Below are positions 27,278 to 36,107 of a DNA stretch of 63,149 bases, piece by piece. Position numbers and translations under genes: made by a program. The DNA comes from Kiloniellales bacterium. Its GTDB lineage: Bacteria; Pseudomonadota; Alphaproteobacteria; Kiloniellales; JAKSDN01. Each line of letters opens with the position of its first letter. Position 1 is the stretch's first letter. The notes beneath the pieces are model-generated. The model worked only from the letters and a program-made list of their open reading frames with translations. It had not been told where the DNA came from and did no database searches. The stretch covers positions 1 through 63,149 of the forward strand of contig JANQLT010000111.1 in NCBI GenBank assembly GCA_028280455.1. Reading direction: 5' to 3'.

Positions 27278-27433
27278 CGAGCCTGTCCGCTAGGGTCGCC
27301 GGCACGAGCCACCACCGCGTGGTGGCCAAGAGCCACAAGATTGCTTAAGTCTCGACCCGGGAGCTTGATTCGGGCCTAGCATGCCTGCCTGCGATAAAGA
27401 AACACATAAGGAACCCAAAGGAAAAGAGCAAGG

Positions 27434-28000
27434 ATGCCCATCCTCCTGCTAGCCGCCTTCATAGGCGTTCCCTTGCTCGAAATCGCCGTCTTCATCCAGG
27501 TCGGCGGCCTGATCGGGCTCTGGCCGACCCTCGCCCTGGTCATTCTGACGGCGGCCATCGGCAGCTGGCAGCTCCGGGCCCAGGGCCTGGCGACCCTGTC
27601 GCGGGCCCGCGGCCAGATGGACGCCGGCCGCCTGCCGGCCCGGGAGCTGTTCGACGGGCTATGCCTGCTGTTCGCCGGGGCCCTGCTGCTGACTCCCGGA
27701 TTCGTGACCGACGCCTTCGGCCTGCTGCTGTTCCTGCCGGCCTTCCGCGAGTGGCTGCGCGGCTGGGCCAGCCGCTACGTCCAGACCCACGGCGAGACCC
27801 GGGTCTGGGTCAACGGCGAGGAGGTCCGCCGCCCGGACGGCCCCGGTGGCCGTGGCGGAGGCGCTGGCGGCGGCGCCGGCCGCGGCACGGTGATCGACGG
27901 CGAGTTCGAGGAGCTGCGGCCCGAGCGGGACCCGGACCCGCGGGACCCCGACGACTCCGAGCCGCCCGCCCCACGCCAGCTCGGAGGCAAGCGCCCGTGA
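27434..28000 (+). CDS. fxsA: FxsA-family membrane protein
   Basis: A 188-aa inner-membrane protein. Three to four hydrophobic segments occupy residues 1-110, with family motifs FIGVPLLEIAVFIQVGG and LLLTPGFVTDAFGLLLF. The tail is glycine- and proline-rich and cytoplasmic or disordered. FxsA was named for suppression of phage T7 exclusion by the F plasmid in E. coli; its normal role is unclear. It diverges from timA and its stop overlaps the GTG of the phosphatase gene. Confidence 0.9.
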   Translation: MPILLLAAFIGVPLLEIAVFIQVGGLIGLWPTLALVILTAAIGSWQLRAQGLATLSRARGQMDAGRLPARELFDGLCLLFAGALLLTPGFVTDAFGLLLFLPAFREWLRGWASRYVQTHGETRVWVNGEEVRRPDGPGGRGGGAGGGAGRGTVIDGEFEELRPERDPDPRDPDDSEPPAPRQLGGKRP

Positions 28001-28524
28001 TCCTGATCCGCCACGGCCAATCCCATTTCAACCTGCACTTCGGCGCCACGCGGATCGATCCGGGCATCGTCGACCCGGGCCTGACCGACGAGGGCAGCCA
28101 GCAGGTCGCCAGCGCGGCGGAGAGCCTGCGCGGCGAGGACCTGCGCCGGATCATCGCCAGCCCCTACACCCGCACCCTGGAGACCGCGGCGATCCTGGCC
28201 GACCTGCTCGGCCTGGAGATCGCCATCGAGCCTCTGGTGCGCGAGCGCTCCTTCTTCACCTGCGACATCGGCACGAGCCGCAGCGATCTCGCCGCGCGCT
28301 GGCCGGCGCTGGACTTCAGCGGCCTGGACGAGCGCTGGTGGCACGAGCCGGAGGAGCCGGAGTCGGTCATGCAGGCGCGCTGCCGCTCCTTCACACAACG
28401 GGCGGCCGGCTTCGAGGACTGGCCCCACGTCCTGGTGGTCAGCCACTGGGCCTTCATCAAGGGCCTGACCGGCGAGGCCCTGCAGAACGCCGAGAGCCTG
28501 CGCTACGAGCCGGTCACGGGCTGA
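27997..28524 (+). CDS. Histidine phosphatase family protein
   Basis: A 175-aa phosphoglycerate-mutase-like protein. The catalytic histidine is in ILIRHGQSHFN near residue 6; a second motif IIASPYTRTLETA near residue 52 gives the phosphate-binding arginine, and VVSHWAFIKGL near residue 148 the second histidine. The GTG start overlaps the fxsA stop as GTGA. Placing this gene between fxsA and secB is not part of the core arrangement I remember. The substrate is unknown. Confidence 0.85.
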   Translation: MILIRHGQSHFNLHFGATRIDPGIVDPGLTDEGSQQVASAAESLRGEDLRRIIASPYTRTLETAAILADLLGLEIAIEPLVRERSFFTCDIGTSRSDLAARWPALDFSGLDERWWHEPEEPESVMQARCRSFTQRAAGFEDWPHVLVVSHWAFIKGLTGEALQNAESLRYEPVTG

Positions 28525-28606
28525 CGCGCGCTTGTCGTCAGCCGCCTTGTTGTCAGCCCAGGCTATCCGTGATAGCCACCTGCGCCCACCCGATCAGGAG
28601 AGTCCC

Positions 28607-29176
28607 ATGACCGACCAGGAGCCCGGCGCCGCGGCAGGCGGCGCGTCCGAGCCGACAGCCAGCGCCCAGCCGGAAGGCGCCGATCAGGGGGGTGCCGGGC
28701 AGAAGGACGCGATGGCCGACATCAGGCTCCTGGTGCACCGGCACTACATCAAGGACCTCTCGGTCGAGAACCCGAACGCGCCGGAGATCTTCACCAAGCG
28801 CGAGCAGCCGCAGGTCAAGGTCCAGCTCGACGTCAACGCCTCGCGCCTGCAGGAGCGGATCTTCGAGGTCGTGCTGGCCTGCAAGGTCGACGCCACGGTC
28901 GAGGACAAGGCGGCCTTCATCGTCGAGCTCGACTTCGCCGCGCTGATCAAGGTCGGGGACAAGGTCGCGGACTCCGAGATGGAGTCGATCCTCGCCGTCG
29001 AGGTGCCGCAGCTTCTCTTCCCCTTCGCCCGCAACATCATCGCCGACGTGACCCGCGACGGCGGCTACCCGCCGCTGCTGGTCAACCCGGTCGACTTCGC
29101 CAGCCTGCGCCGGCAGAAGGTCGCGGCCGCCCAGGCGGCGCAGCAAGAGCAGGCGGCGGCGGCCGAAGCGGAGTAA
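28607..29176 (+). CDS. secB: Protein-export chaperone SecB
   Basis: A 189-aa SecB, a tetrameric chaperone that keeps preproteins unfolded and hands them to SecA. The first ~45 residues are a low-complexity alanine/glycine/glutamine extension not found in E. coli SecB. The core has HRHYIKDLSVENPNAP, VQLDVNASRL, FIVELDFAALI, LLFPFARNIIADVTRDGGYP and PLLVNPVDFASL. ATG 28607 has AGGAG seven bases upstream. It converges with dnaQ. Confidence 0.95.
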   Translation: MTDQEPGAAAGGASEPTASAQPEGADQGGAGQKDAMADIRLLVHRHYIKDLSVENPNAPEIFTKREQPQVKVQLDVNASRLQERIFEVVLACKVDATVEDKAAFIVELDFAALIKVGDKVADSEMESILAVEVPQLLFPFARNIIADVTRDGGYPPLLVNPVDFASLRRQKVAAAQAAQQEQAAAAEAE

Positions 29177-29212
29177 CGCGGGACCGCGCCAGCGGTCACG
29201 GCTCCCGGAGAA

Positions 29213-29887
29213 TCACAGTTCCCAGAGAGGCGAGTCGAGACGCTCCAGCATGGCCGCGTGGGCGGCCAGCTCCTCGGCGCTCGGCGCATGGGGCCGGGCC
29301 TCGCGCGGTGTCCGCGCCGGCGCGGCGCTCTGGGCCAGCGCCCGGCGCTTGCGGCCGCTGAGCTCCAGGCCCGGCTGCCGGCCGCCGCGCAGCTCGAGGT
29401 AGACCTCGGCGAGCAGCTCGCAGTCCAGCAGGGCGCCGTGCAGCGTGCGCGCCGAGTTGTCGATCTCGAAGCGGCGGCAGAGCGCGTCGAGGCTGGCCTG
29501 GGCGCCGGGAAAGCGTTGCCGGGCCAGCTTCACCGTGTCGACGACCTCCCGCGGCGCCAGGCTCGGCCGGCCGGCCCGCTCCAGCTCGGCGTTGAGGAAG
29601 CCGACGTCGAAGGCGGCGTTGTGAATCACCAGGGTCGAGTCTTTCAGGAACTCGAGGAGCTTGTCGGCGACCTCGGCGAAGCGCGGCTTGTCGGCCAGGA
29701 AGTCGTCGCCCAGGCCGTGGATGCGGAAGGCCTCGTCCGGCATCGCGCGCTCGGGATTGAGGTAGCAGTGGAAGCGATTGTCGGTGGCGACGTGGTTGAT
29801 TAGCTCGATGGCGCCGATCTCGACGACGCGGTGGCCGGCGCCCGGGTCGAGGCCGGTGGTCTCGGTGTCGAGAACGATCTCACGCAT
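29213..29887 (-). CDS. dnaQ: DNA polymerase III epsilon subunit, 3'-5' exonuclease
   Basis: A 224-aa proofreading subunit. The DEDDh motifs are present: Exo[13 protein letters not shown] at residue 7, Exo[15 protein letters not shown] near residue 94, and Exo[20 protein letters not shown] near residue 154. The C-terminal ~50 residues should bind the alpha subunit; they lack an obvious clamp motif. The ATG at 29887 overlaps the coaE end by eight bases. It is the last gene of the leftward operon that starts beside the probable origin. Confidence 0.95.
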   Translation of the reverse strand: MREIVLDTETTGLDPGAGHRVVEIGAIELINHVATDNRFHCYLNPERAMPDEAFRIHGLGDDFLADKPRFAEVADKLLEFLKDSTLVIHNAAFDVGFLNAELERAGRPSLAPREVVDTVKLARQRFPGAQASLDALCRRFEIDNSARTLHGALLDCELLAEVYLELRGGRQPGLELSGRKRRALAQSAAPARTPREARPHAPSAEELAAHAAMLERLDSPLWEL

Positions 29888-30524
29888 GACGCCTCCGCTG
29901 CCGCGATCCGTATCGACGTCTCATCAACGTCCTGTCGGGTTGCCTGAGAAGTCTCACGATCGCGGCGAGTCGACGCAAGGTCTCGCGCTTGCCGAGGCCG
30001 CTGGTCACGACGAAGTCGGCGCGCCGGCGCTTCTCCCTGTCCGGCATCTGCGCGGCCAGAATGGATTCGAAGCGCGCCGCCGTCATGCCCGGTCGGCGCA
30101 ATACGCGCGAAGCTTGGATCAAGCGCGGTGCCGTGATCACCAGGACGGCGTCGCAGCGCCCCTCGGCGCCGGTCTCGAACAACAGCGGGATGTCCAGACA
30201 GACCAGCGCGCAACGCCGGCGCCGGGCCCGCTTGACGAAGGCCTCGGCGTCCGCCCGCACCATCGGGTGCAGGATGGCTTCCAGCCGCCGCAGCGCGGGC
30301 GGGTCGTCGAAGACCTGCGCGCCGAGACGCTGGCGGTCGATGGCCTCGCCGCTGAGCGCGGTGGGAAAGGCCTCGGCGATCGCCGGCACGGCGGCACCGC
30401 CCGCTGCCATCAAGCCGTGCACGCTGGCGTCCGCGTCGTGCACCGGGACGCCGAGGCGGCGGAGCATGCCGGCCGCTGTGGTCTTGCCCATGCCGATGGA
30501 GCCGGTCAGGCCGAGGATGCGCAT
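29880..30524 (-). CDS. coaE: Dephospho-CoA kinase
   Basis: A 214-aa P-loop kinase for the last step of coenzyme A synthesis. Walker A is [14 protein letters not shown] near residue 7. The CoA-domain motif is [20 protein letters not shown], with [13 protein letters not shown] after it and the lid in [20 protein letters not shown]. It lies 12 bases after aroE and overlaps dnaQ by eight bases. Confidence 0.95.
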   Translation of the reverse strand: MRILGLTGSIGMGKTTAAGMLRRLGVPVHDADASVHGLMAAGGAAVPAIAEAFPTALSGEAIDRQRLGAQVFDDPPALRRLEAILHPMVRADAEAFVKRARRRRCALVCLDIPLLFETGAEGRCDAVLVITAPRLIQASRVLRRPGMTAARFESILAAQMPDREKRRRADFVVTSGLGKRETLRRLAAIVRLLRQPDRTLMRRRYGSRQRRRHA

Positions 30525-30536
30525 GACGCGGCCGCC

Positions 30537-31373
30537 CTAAGCGCTGAGCACGAAAGCGCGCAGCGTCTCGTCGACCTCGGGCGCGACGCCGAACCAGGCT
30601 TCGAAGCCGGGCCGCGCCTGGTGTAGCAGCATGCCGAGCCCGTCGACGGTGGGATTGCCGCGTGCGGTTGCTTCCACGAGCAGCGGTGTCTGCAAGGGCT
30701 TGTAGACGATGTCGGTTACCAGGGTCTCGGGCGGCAGCGCCGCCAGGTCGAGGTCCAGCGGGGGCTGTCCGGCCAAGCCGAGACTGGTCGTGTTGACCAG
30801 CAGGTTGAGCCCGGCGCAGGCGGCGGCGCGCTCCTGCCAGTCGACCACGCGCAGCGCGCCGCCGAAGGTCTCGGCCAGGCTCGCGGCGCGCGCTTCGGTG
30901 CGGTTGGCGACACGCAGCTCGGGCACGCCGAGGTCGAGCAGGGCGGCGACGACGGCGCGGGCCGCACCGCCGGCGCCGAGCAGCAGCGCCGGCCCCGCCG
31001 CGGCGCGCCAAGTGGGACAGCCGGCGCGCAGGTTCTCGGCGAATCCGAAGGCATCGCTGTTGCGCCCCAGGAGCCGACCCTCCTCGACGACGATCGTGTT
31101 GACCGCGGCAATGCGCCGGGCCGAGTCGTCGAGCGCGTCGCAGAGCGCGTAGGCCGCCTCCTTGTGCGGCAGGGTGACGTTGAAGCCGCGGAAACCGGCC
31201 GCGACCAGGCCTTTGACGGCCGCCGTGAAATCCGCCGGGCGCACCGGCAGCGGCAGGTAGGCGCCGTCGATGCCGTAGCGCTCCAGCCAGTGGCCGTGCA
31301 GCCGCGGCGACAGGGAATGCTCGACCGGCCAGCCGAGCACGCCGGCGAGCTTGGCGGCACCGCTCGGGATCAT
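30537..31373 (-). CDS. aroE: Shikimate dehydrogenase
   Basis: A 278-aa NADP-dependent enzyme of the shikimate pathway. The substrate site is seen in GWPVEHSLSPRLHG (catalytic-pathway Ser), FNVTLPHKEAAYALCD (catalytic Lys) and NTIVVEEGRLLGRNSDAFGF. The dinucleotide site is LLLGAGGAARAV, followed by NRTEARA. The ATG overlaps the maf stop by four bases. Confidence 0.95.
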   Translation of the reverse strand: MIPSGAAKLAGVLGWPVEHSLSPRLHGHWLERYGIDGAYLPLPVRPADFTAAVKGLVAAGFRGFNVTLPHKEAAYALCDALDDSARRIAAVNTIVVEEGRLLGRNSDAFGFAENLRAGCPTWRAAAGPALLLGAGGAARAVVAALLDLGVPELRVANRTEARAASLAETFGGALRVVDWQERAAACAGLNLLVNTTSLGLAGQPPLDLDLAALPPETLVTDIVYKPLQTPLLVEATARGNPTVDGLGMLLHQARPGFEAWFGVAPEVDETLRAFVLSA

Positions 31374-31978
31374 CGCGGCACCACCCCGTGCTCGCGGAGG
31401 TTCTGCAGCAGCGGCAGCAGCGGCAAGCCGAGGATGGCGAAGTAGTCGCCCTCGATGCGGGAGAAGAGCTGGATGCCCATGCCTTCGATCTGGTAGCCGC
31501 CGACCGACGTCAGTGCCGCATCGCCGACGGCGTCGAGATAGCGGTCCACGAAAGCGGCATCGAATGGCCGCATGGTCAGGGTCGCGGCCTCCAGATGATG
31601 CCAGAGGCGCGTGCCGTCGCGGACCAGCACTTGCGCGCTGCTCAGGCGGTGGCTGCGGCCGGCGAGCGACAGCAACTGTGCCCGGGCCTGCTCCCGGTCG
31701 GCAGGCTTGTCGAGCCAGCCGCCGTCGCAGTCGAGCATCTGGTCGGCACCGAGCACCAGCGCGCCCGGATGCCGCCGGCAGACTCTCTGGGCCTTCAGCT
31801 CGGCCAGCGTCTCCGCGACCTGGGCCGCCGCGGCGCCTTCGGCACGCAGCGCGCGCTTGACTTTGCTCTCGTCGACGGCCGCGGGCTCCGCGGCGAAGGG
31901 GACGGCGGCGGCGGTGAGGAGCGCTTGGCGCGACGGGCTTGCCGAAGCGAGGACGAGTGGCGGCCCGGCCTCGTTCAT
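31370..31978 (-). CDS. maf: Maf-like nucleotide pyrophosphatase
   Basis: A 202-aa Maf/YceF family protein, a house-cleaning pyrophosphatase for non-canonical nucleotides. LVLASASPSRQALL at the start, AAVDESKVKR, VLGADQMLDCDG and GGYQIEGMGIQLFSRIEGDY are the conserved blocks. It is coupled on both sides by 4-base overlaps, with the DUF299 gene upstream and aroE downstream. The order matches Caulobacter genes next to its origin. Confidence 0.93.
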   Translation of the reverse strand: MNEAGPPLVLASASPSRQALLTAAAVPFAAEPAAVDESKVKRALRAEGAAAAQVAETLAELKAQRVCRRHPGALVLGADQMLDCDGGWLDKPADREQARAQLLSLAGRSHRLSSAQVLVRDGTRLWHHLEAATLTMRPFDAAFVDRYLDAVGDAALTSVGGYQIEGMGIQLFSRIEGDYFAILGLPLLPLLQNLREHGVVPR

Positions 31979-32799
31979 TCGGCGGCGCGGCCGCGCTCTG
32001 CGGCGTAGAGATTCATGATCGCTGCGGCGATCTCCTCGATCGAGCGGCGCGTGACGTCGATCACCGGCCAGTCGTTCGAGGTGTAGAGGCGGCGCGCGAA
32101 GGTCAGCTCCTCGCGGATGGCATCGGGGTCGACGTAGTCGGTGGCGTCGTCGTCCTGTCCGAGAATGCGGAGCCGGTTGCGGCGGACCTGCAGCAGCCGT
32201 TGCGGGTCCTTGGTCAGGCCGACGATGAGCGGCGCGTTGGCGGTGAAGAGCTCGTTGGGCAAGGGGCAGCCCGGCACCACGGGCACGTTGGCCGCCTTGA
32301 TGCCGCGGTTGGCGAGATAGATGCAGGTCGGCGTTTTCGATGTCCGCGAGACGCCGCAGAGGATCACGTCGGCCTCGTTGAGGTCCTGGGTATGCTGGCC
32401 GTCGTCGTGCAGCATGGCGTAGTTCATCGCTTCGATGCGCTCGAAGTACTCCGCGTCCAGCTCGTGCTGGAGGCCGGGCTGGCCCCTGACCTCGACGTTG
32501 AAGTGACCCGCGAGGGTGTGGATCACCGGGTCGAGGAGCGAGATGCAGGGCACGCCGATGGCGCGGCAGCCGTCGAGCAGGGCGACGCGCAGCTCGTTGT
32601 TGACCATGGTGAAGAGCACCGGGCCGGGATTGTCGGCAATGGCGCGCACGACTTTCTCGACCTGACCCTTGGTGCGGATGAGAGTCCAGTTGTGCTCGAC
32701 CGGATCGATGTCCTTGAACTGGACGAGGCACGCGCGGGCGACGGAGTTGACCGTCTCGCCGGTGGCGTCCGAAACCAGGTGCATGTGGTAGACGGTCAT
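31975..32799 (-). CDS. Pyruvate,phosphate dikinase regulatory protein (DUF299)
   Basis: A 274-aa DUF299/PPSR protein, a bifunctional Ser/Thr kinase and Pi-dependent phosphorylase that controls PPDK or PEP synthase. MTVYHMHLVSDATGETVNSV begins the family, and the P-loop GVSRTSKTPTCIYLANRG is near residue 145. VPVVPGCPLPNELF and the C-terminal NDWPVIDVTRRSIEE are typical. The ATG at 32799 is chosen over GTG 32820 because it gives the family N-terminus. It is the first gene leftward of the probable replication origin, as is its Caulobacter homologue. Confidence 0.93.
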   Translation of the reverse strand: MTVYHMHLVSDATGETVNSVARACLVQFKDIDPVEHNWTLIRTKGQVEKVVRAIADNPGPVLFTMVNNELRVALLDGCRAIGVPCISLLDPVIHTLAGHFNVEVRGQPGLQHELDAEYFERIEAMNYAMLHDDGQHTQDLNEADVILCGVSRTSKTPTCIYLANRGIKAANVPVVPGCPLPNELFTANAPLIVGLTKDPQRLLQVRRNRLRILGQDDDATDYVDPDAIREELTFARRLYTSNDWPVIDVTRRSIEEIAAAIMNLYAAERGRAAE

Positions 32800-33252
32800 C
32801 GCCGACGGCCCTTTGTGCACGAGGCCTGGGGGATAAGTCGCCTGGAGCTGTGCCTAAGGGCCGGGAAGGACACGCGAGCCGAGTCCTGTACCCGTCGTCC
32901 CTGCGGCTGCAGGCGCTGTTGCTCCGCCACAGGAAGAAGCTGTCGACAAGCGCTCATAGGTCACCCCTCAGGGTCTCGCACCGGGGCCTATGCACCTTAT
33001 TCCCGGCTTTCGAGCCGGTGGCAAGGCGGCAGTCCCGGCCGTTGCGCACGACCCCTCCACAGGCGCCAGGGCCGCTACCGCCCGACACGCCCGAGTCACC
33101 AAAGCCTGTGGAGCGCCCTGGGCACAAGCCGCCAATCCCCGCTCTCCACAGCGCCAACAACAATAACTTCCTTTTGAATCTCTATTCTTGAGTCTAGGTA
33201 GAGGGGTGATTCACTGCCCTCCCGGCTTCAACGTGAGCCCCTTGCCATAGCC
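32800..33252. other. Probable chromosomal replication origin (oriC) region
   Basis: This 453-base gap between the DUF299 gene and hemE has no protein gene. The same junction holds the origin in Caulobacter and other alphaproteobacteria. DnaA-box-like 9-mers (consensus TTATCCACA) are seen at 33142-33150 (CTCTCCACA, 7/9) and on the minus strand at 32828-32836 (7/9). Weaker CCACA cores lie at 33053-33061 and, reversed, 33107-33115. An AT-rich stretch at 33154-33195 is unusual for this genome and could be the unwinding element. No CtrA half-site pair was found. Confidence 0.65.
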
Positions 33253-34290
33253 ATGACCGTCGACAAGACCCTGCTCAGAGCCCTGAGGGGCGAGGCTTTG
33301 CCGCGTCCGCCGATCTGGCTGATGCGCCAGGCCGGCCGGTATCTGCCCGAGTATCGCGCGGTGCGCCAGGAAGCGGGCAGTTTCCTCGACCTCTGTTTCA
33401 GCCCGGAGCTGGCGGCGGAGGTGACGCTGCAGCCGATCCGGCGCTACGGTTTCGATGCGGCCATCCTGTTCTCGGACATCCTGGTGGTGCCCCATGCGAT
33501 GGGCCAGAGCGTCCGCTTCGAAGAGGGGGTCGGGCCTCGCTTGGAGCCTCTGAAGGAGCGGCGGGACATCGATGCGCTACAGGTCGAAGGGGTCGTGGAG
33601 CGGCTGGCGCCGGTCATGGAGACGCTTCGGCTCTTGCGGCGGGGCTTGCCCCAGGAGGTCACCCTGATCGGCTTCGCCGGGGCGCCCTGGACCGTGGCGA
33701 GCTACATGGTGGAGGGGGGCAGCTCGCGGGACTTCGCGTTGGTCAAAGGCTGGGCCTACCGGGATCCCGAGGGCTTCCAGGCCTTGATCGACCGGCTGGT
33801 GGCGGCGACGGTCGCCTACCTCGACGCGCAGGTCGTCGCCGGTGCCGAGGTCATCCAGCTCTTCGACTCCTGGGCTTCGGCCTTGCCGTCGGGGATTTTG
33901 GAGCGCTGGTCCCTGCGGCCGATGCGGGCGATCGCCGAGGCGATCAAGGCCCGGCACCCCGGTATACCGGTGATCCTGTTCCCGAGAGGCGTCGGCGTGG
34001 CCTACGAGGATTTCGCCCGCGCGGGCGGCGCGGAGGGGCTGTCGCTGGACAGCGGCGTGCGGCCGGCTTGGGCGAAAGAGATCCTAAGCCCGCAGGTGAC
34101 CGTACAAGGGAATTTGGATCCGATTCTCTTGGTCAGCGGGGGGGAAGCGATGCGCGCGGAAGCGCGGGCGATCTGTGCGGCGCTCGAGGGCAGGCCGCAT
34201 ATCTTCAACCTGGGGCACGGCATCGTGCCGCAGACGCCGCCCGATCACGTCGCGGAGCTGGTATCGATCGTCCGCGGCGCAGAGGCGTGA
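33253..34290 (+). CDS. hemE: Uroporphyrinogen decarboxylase
   Basis: A 345-aa enzyme converting uroporphyrinogen III to coproporphyrinogen III. The family's first signature WLMRQAGRYLPEYR lies near residue 25 and the second, GFAGAPWTVASYMVEG, near residue 140. FDSWASALP and ILFPRGVG follow, and it ends NLGHGIVPQTPPDHVAELV. ATG at 33253. It reads away from the probable oriC and is followed after 15 bases by hemH. Confidence 0.96.
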   Translation: MTVDKTLLRALRGEALPRPPIWLMRQAGRYLPEYRAVRQEAGSFLDLCFSPELAAEVTLQPIRRYGFDAAILFSDILVVPHAMGQSVRFEEGVGPRLEPLKERRDIDALQVEGVVERLAPVMETLRLLRRGLPQEVTLIGFAGAPWTVASYMVEGGSSRDFALVKGWAYRDPEGFQALIDRLVAATVAYLDAQVVAGAEVIQLFDSWASALPSGILERWSLRPMRAIAEAIKARHPGIPVILFPRGVGVAYEDFARAGGAEGLSLDSGVRPAWAKEILSPQVTVQGNLDPILLVSGGEAMRAEARAICAALEGRPHIFNLGHGIVPQTPPDHVAELVSIVRGAEA

Positions 34291-34305
34291 CCCGGGGCGC
34301 GACAG

Positions 34306-35376
34306 GTGAGCCGGGTCGCGGTCGTGCTGATGAACCTGGGCGGGCCGGACCGTCCTGAGGCGGTTCAGCCCTTCCTGTTCAACCTGTTCAACGATCCGGC
34401 GATCATCGGCCTGCCGGCGCTGTTCCGCTGGCCCCTGGCGAAGCTGATCTCCGCGAGACGGGCGCCGATCGCCCAGGAGATCTACCGGGAGCTGGGCGGC
34501 GGCTCGCCGCTCCTGGCCAACACGGAAGCCCAGGCAGCGGCCCTGAAGCAACGCTTGGAGGCGAGCGGGCAGGCGGAGGGCGTCGAGGCCGAGGTGTTCA
34601 TCGCCATGCGCTATTGGCATCCGATGAGCGAGGAGTGCGTGGCCGCGGTGAAGGCCTTCGGCGCCGATCGGATCGTCCTGCTGCCGCTCTATCCGCAGTT
34701 CTCGACCACCACCGTCGCGTCGTCCGTGCGGGCCTGGCGTCGCGCCGCGGCGAAGGCGGGCATCACGGCGGAGATCAAGGCGATCTGCTGCTATCCGACG
34801 GAGAGCGGGTTCGTCGAGGCCGTCGCGGCCGAGCTCTCGGCCATGCTGGAGGAACGGCGGCTCGGGCGGACGGAGACCCGCCTGCTGTTCTCGGCCCACG
34901 GCCTGCCGAAGAAGATCGTCGAGCAGGGCGACCCCTATCAGTGGCAGGTCGAGCGGTCTGTCGAGGCCGTGGTCGAGCGGCTGAGTTCAGTCTATCCAGA
35001 ATGGACCGATCCCGATTTTGTCGTCTGCTATCAGAGCCGCGTCGGGCCTCTGGAGTGGATCGGGCCCTCGACCGAGGGCGAGATTGTCCGGGCTGGACAG
35101 GACGGCAAAAGCGTGGTTTTGGTGCCCATCGCCTTCGTTTCGGAGCATTCCGAGACCTTGGTCGAATTGGACATCGAGTATCGCCGGCTGGCCGACGACT
35201 CGAAGGTGCCGGGCTATCACCGGGTGCCGACCGTCGGCGCGGGCGACGCCTACATGGACGGGCTGGCGCGCCTGGTCGGTCTCTGCCTGCGCGGCGACGC
35301 GCCGGTCTGCTCCCAGGACGTGGCGCGGATCTGCCCGGCCGCCTGGTCGCGCTGTCGCGAGCATCTGGAGGCGTGA
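34306..35376 (+). CDS. hemH: Ferrochelatase
   Basis: A 356-aa enzyme inserting Fe(II) into protoporphyrin IX. VVLMNLGGPDRPEAVQPFL opens the protein. AMRYWHPMSEE, LLPLYPQFSTTTVASS, LFSAHGLPKKIVEQGDPY (with the active-site histidine) and PIAFVSEHSETLVELD are conserved blocks. The start is GTG at 34306, 15 bases after hemE. hemJ follows, so the last three haem steps sit in one run. Confidence 0.95.
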   Translation: MSRVAVVLMNLGGPDRPEAVQPFLFNLFNDPAIIGLPALFRWPLAKLISARRAPIAQEIYRELGGGSPLLANTEAQAAALKQRLEASGQAEGVEAEVFIAMRYWHPMSEECVAAVKAFGADRIVLLPLYPQFSTTTVASSVRAWRRAAAKAGITAEIKAICCYPTESGFVEAVAAELSAMLEERRLGRTETRLLFSAHGLPKKIVEQGDPYQWQVERSVEAVVERLSSVYPEWTDPDFVVCYQSRVGPLEWIGPSTEGEIVRAGQDGKSVVLVPIAFVSEHSETLVELDIEYRRLADDSKVPGYHRVPTVGAGDAYMDGLARLVGLCLRGDAPVCSQDVARICPAAWSRCREHLEA

Positions 35377-35385
35377 GGGCGGCGC

Positions 35386-35832
35386 ATGGGGGGATTTCTC
35401 GGCGAGGCCTATCTCTGGGTCAAGGCGCTGCACATCGTCAGCGTGATCGCCTGGATGGCCGGCATGCTCTACCTGCCGCGGCTCTACGTCTATCACTGCG
35501 CCGCCGAGCCGGGCTCGGTCCAGTCGGAGACCTTCAAGGTGATGGAGCGCCGCCTGCTGCGGGCGATCACCAACCCGGCGATGATCGCCTCCTGGCTCTT
35601 CGGCCTGCTGCTGGTGGCGCATCTCGAGGCCTGGGGCGAGCCCTGGATGCTGGCGAAGTTCGCCATGCTGCTCGCCATGCAGGCCGTTCATATCGCCTAC
35701 GGCCGCTGGCGGCGGCATTTCGCGGCCGACGAGAACCGGCACGACCACCGCTTTTACCGGATCATGAATGAAGTACCGACGTTGTTGCTGATCGGAATTG
35801 TAATAGTGATCGTGGTAAAGCCCTTCGCTTGA
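35386..35832 (+). CDS. hemJ: Protoporphyrinogen oxidase HemJ
   Basis: A 148-aa inner-membrane protein with four hydrophobic segments, family UPF0093/HemJ. VKALHIVSVIAWMAGMLYLP carries the conserved histidine, and RRLLRAITNPAMIASWLFG, WMLAKFAMLLAMQAVHIAYG and FYRIMNEVPTLLLIGIV follow. HemJ oxidises protoporphyrinogen IX in most alphaproteobacteria. Its place right after hemH fits. Both ATG 35386 and the spacing of nine bases suggest one operon. Confidence 0.93.
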   Translation: MGGFLGEAYLWVKALHIVSVIAWMAGMLYLPRLYVYHCAAEPGSVQSETFKVMERRLLRAITNPAMIASWLFGLLLVAHLEAWGEPWMLAKFAMLLAMQAVHIAYGRWRRHFAADENRHDHRFYRIMNEVPTLLLIGIVIVIVVKPFA

Positions 35833-36107
35833 CTTGATATGAACATTCGTCTACCCACATGGAAGGTGGCGCGACGGCCGAAGCTCGTCGGCCGGCGGCG
35901 CCGACCGAAAGCAGCCGGGACCTCGTCGCCTGGACCTCAGTCGAGGTCGCGCTCTACAGCACACAGCTACAGCAGGGGGTAAGCGCTCGTTCGCAGCGCG
36001 TTGGCTAAGCACATCGGGCTTGCGCCAGCCGCCTCCCCGCTCGCCGCGTCGCGTCGGCCCGTTTTCGGCCCTCCCTTGCCCCCTCCCCACCCCTCGGATC
36101 CCCGCCC

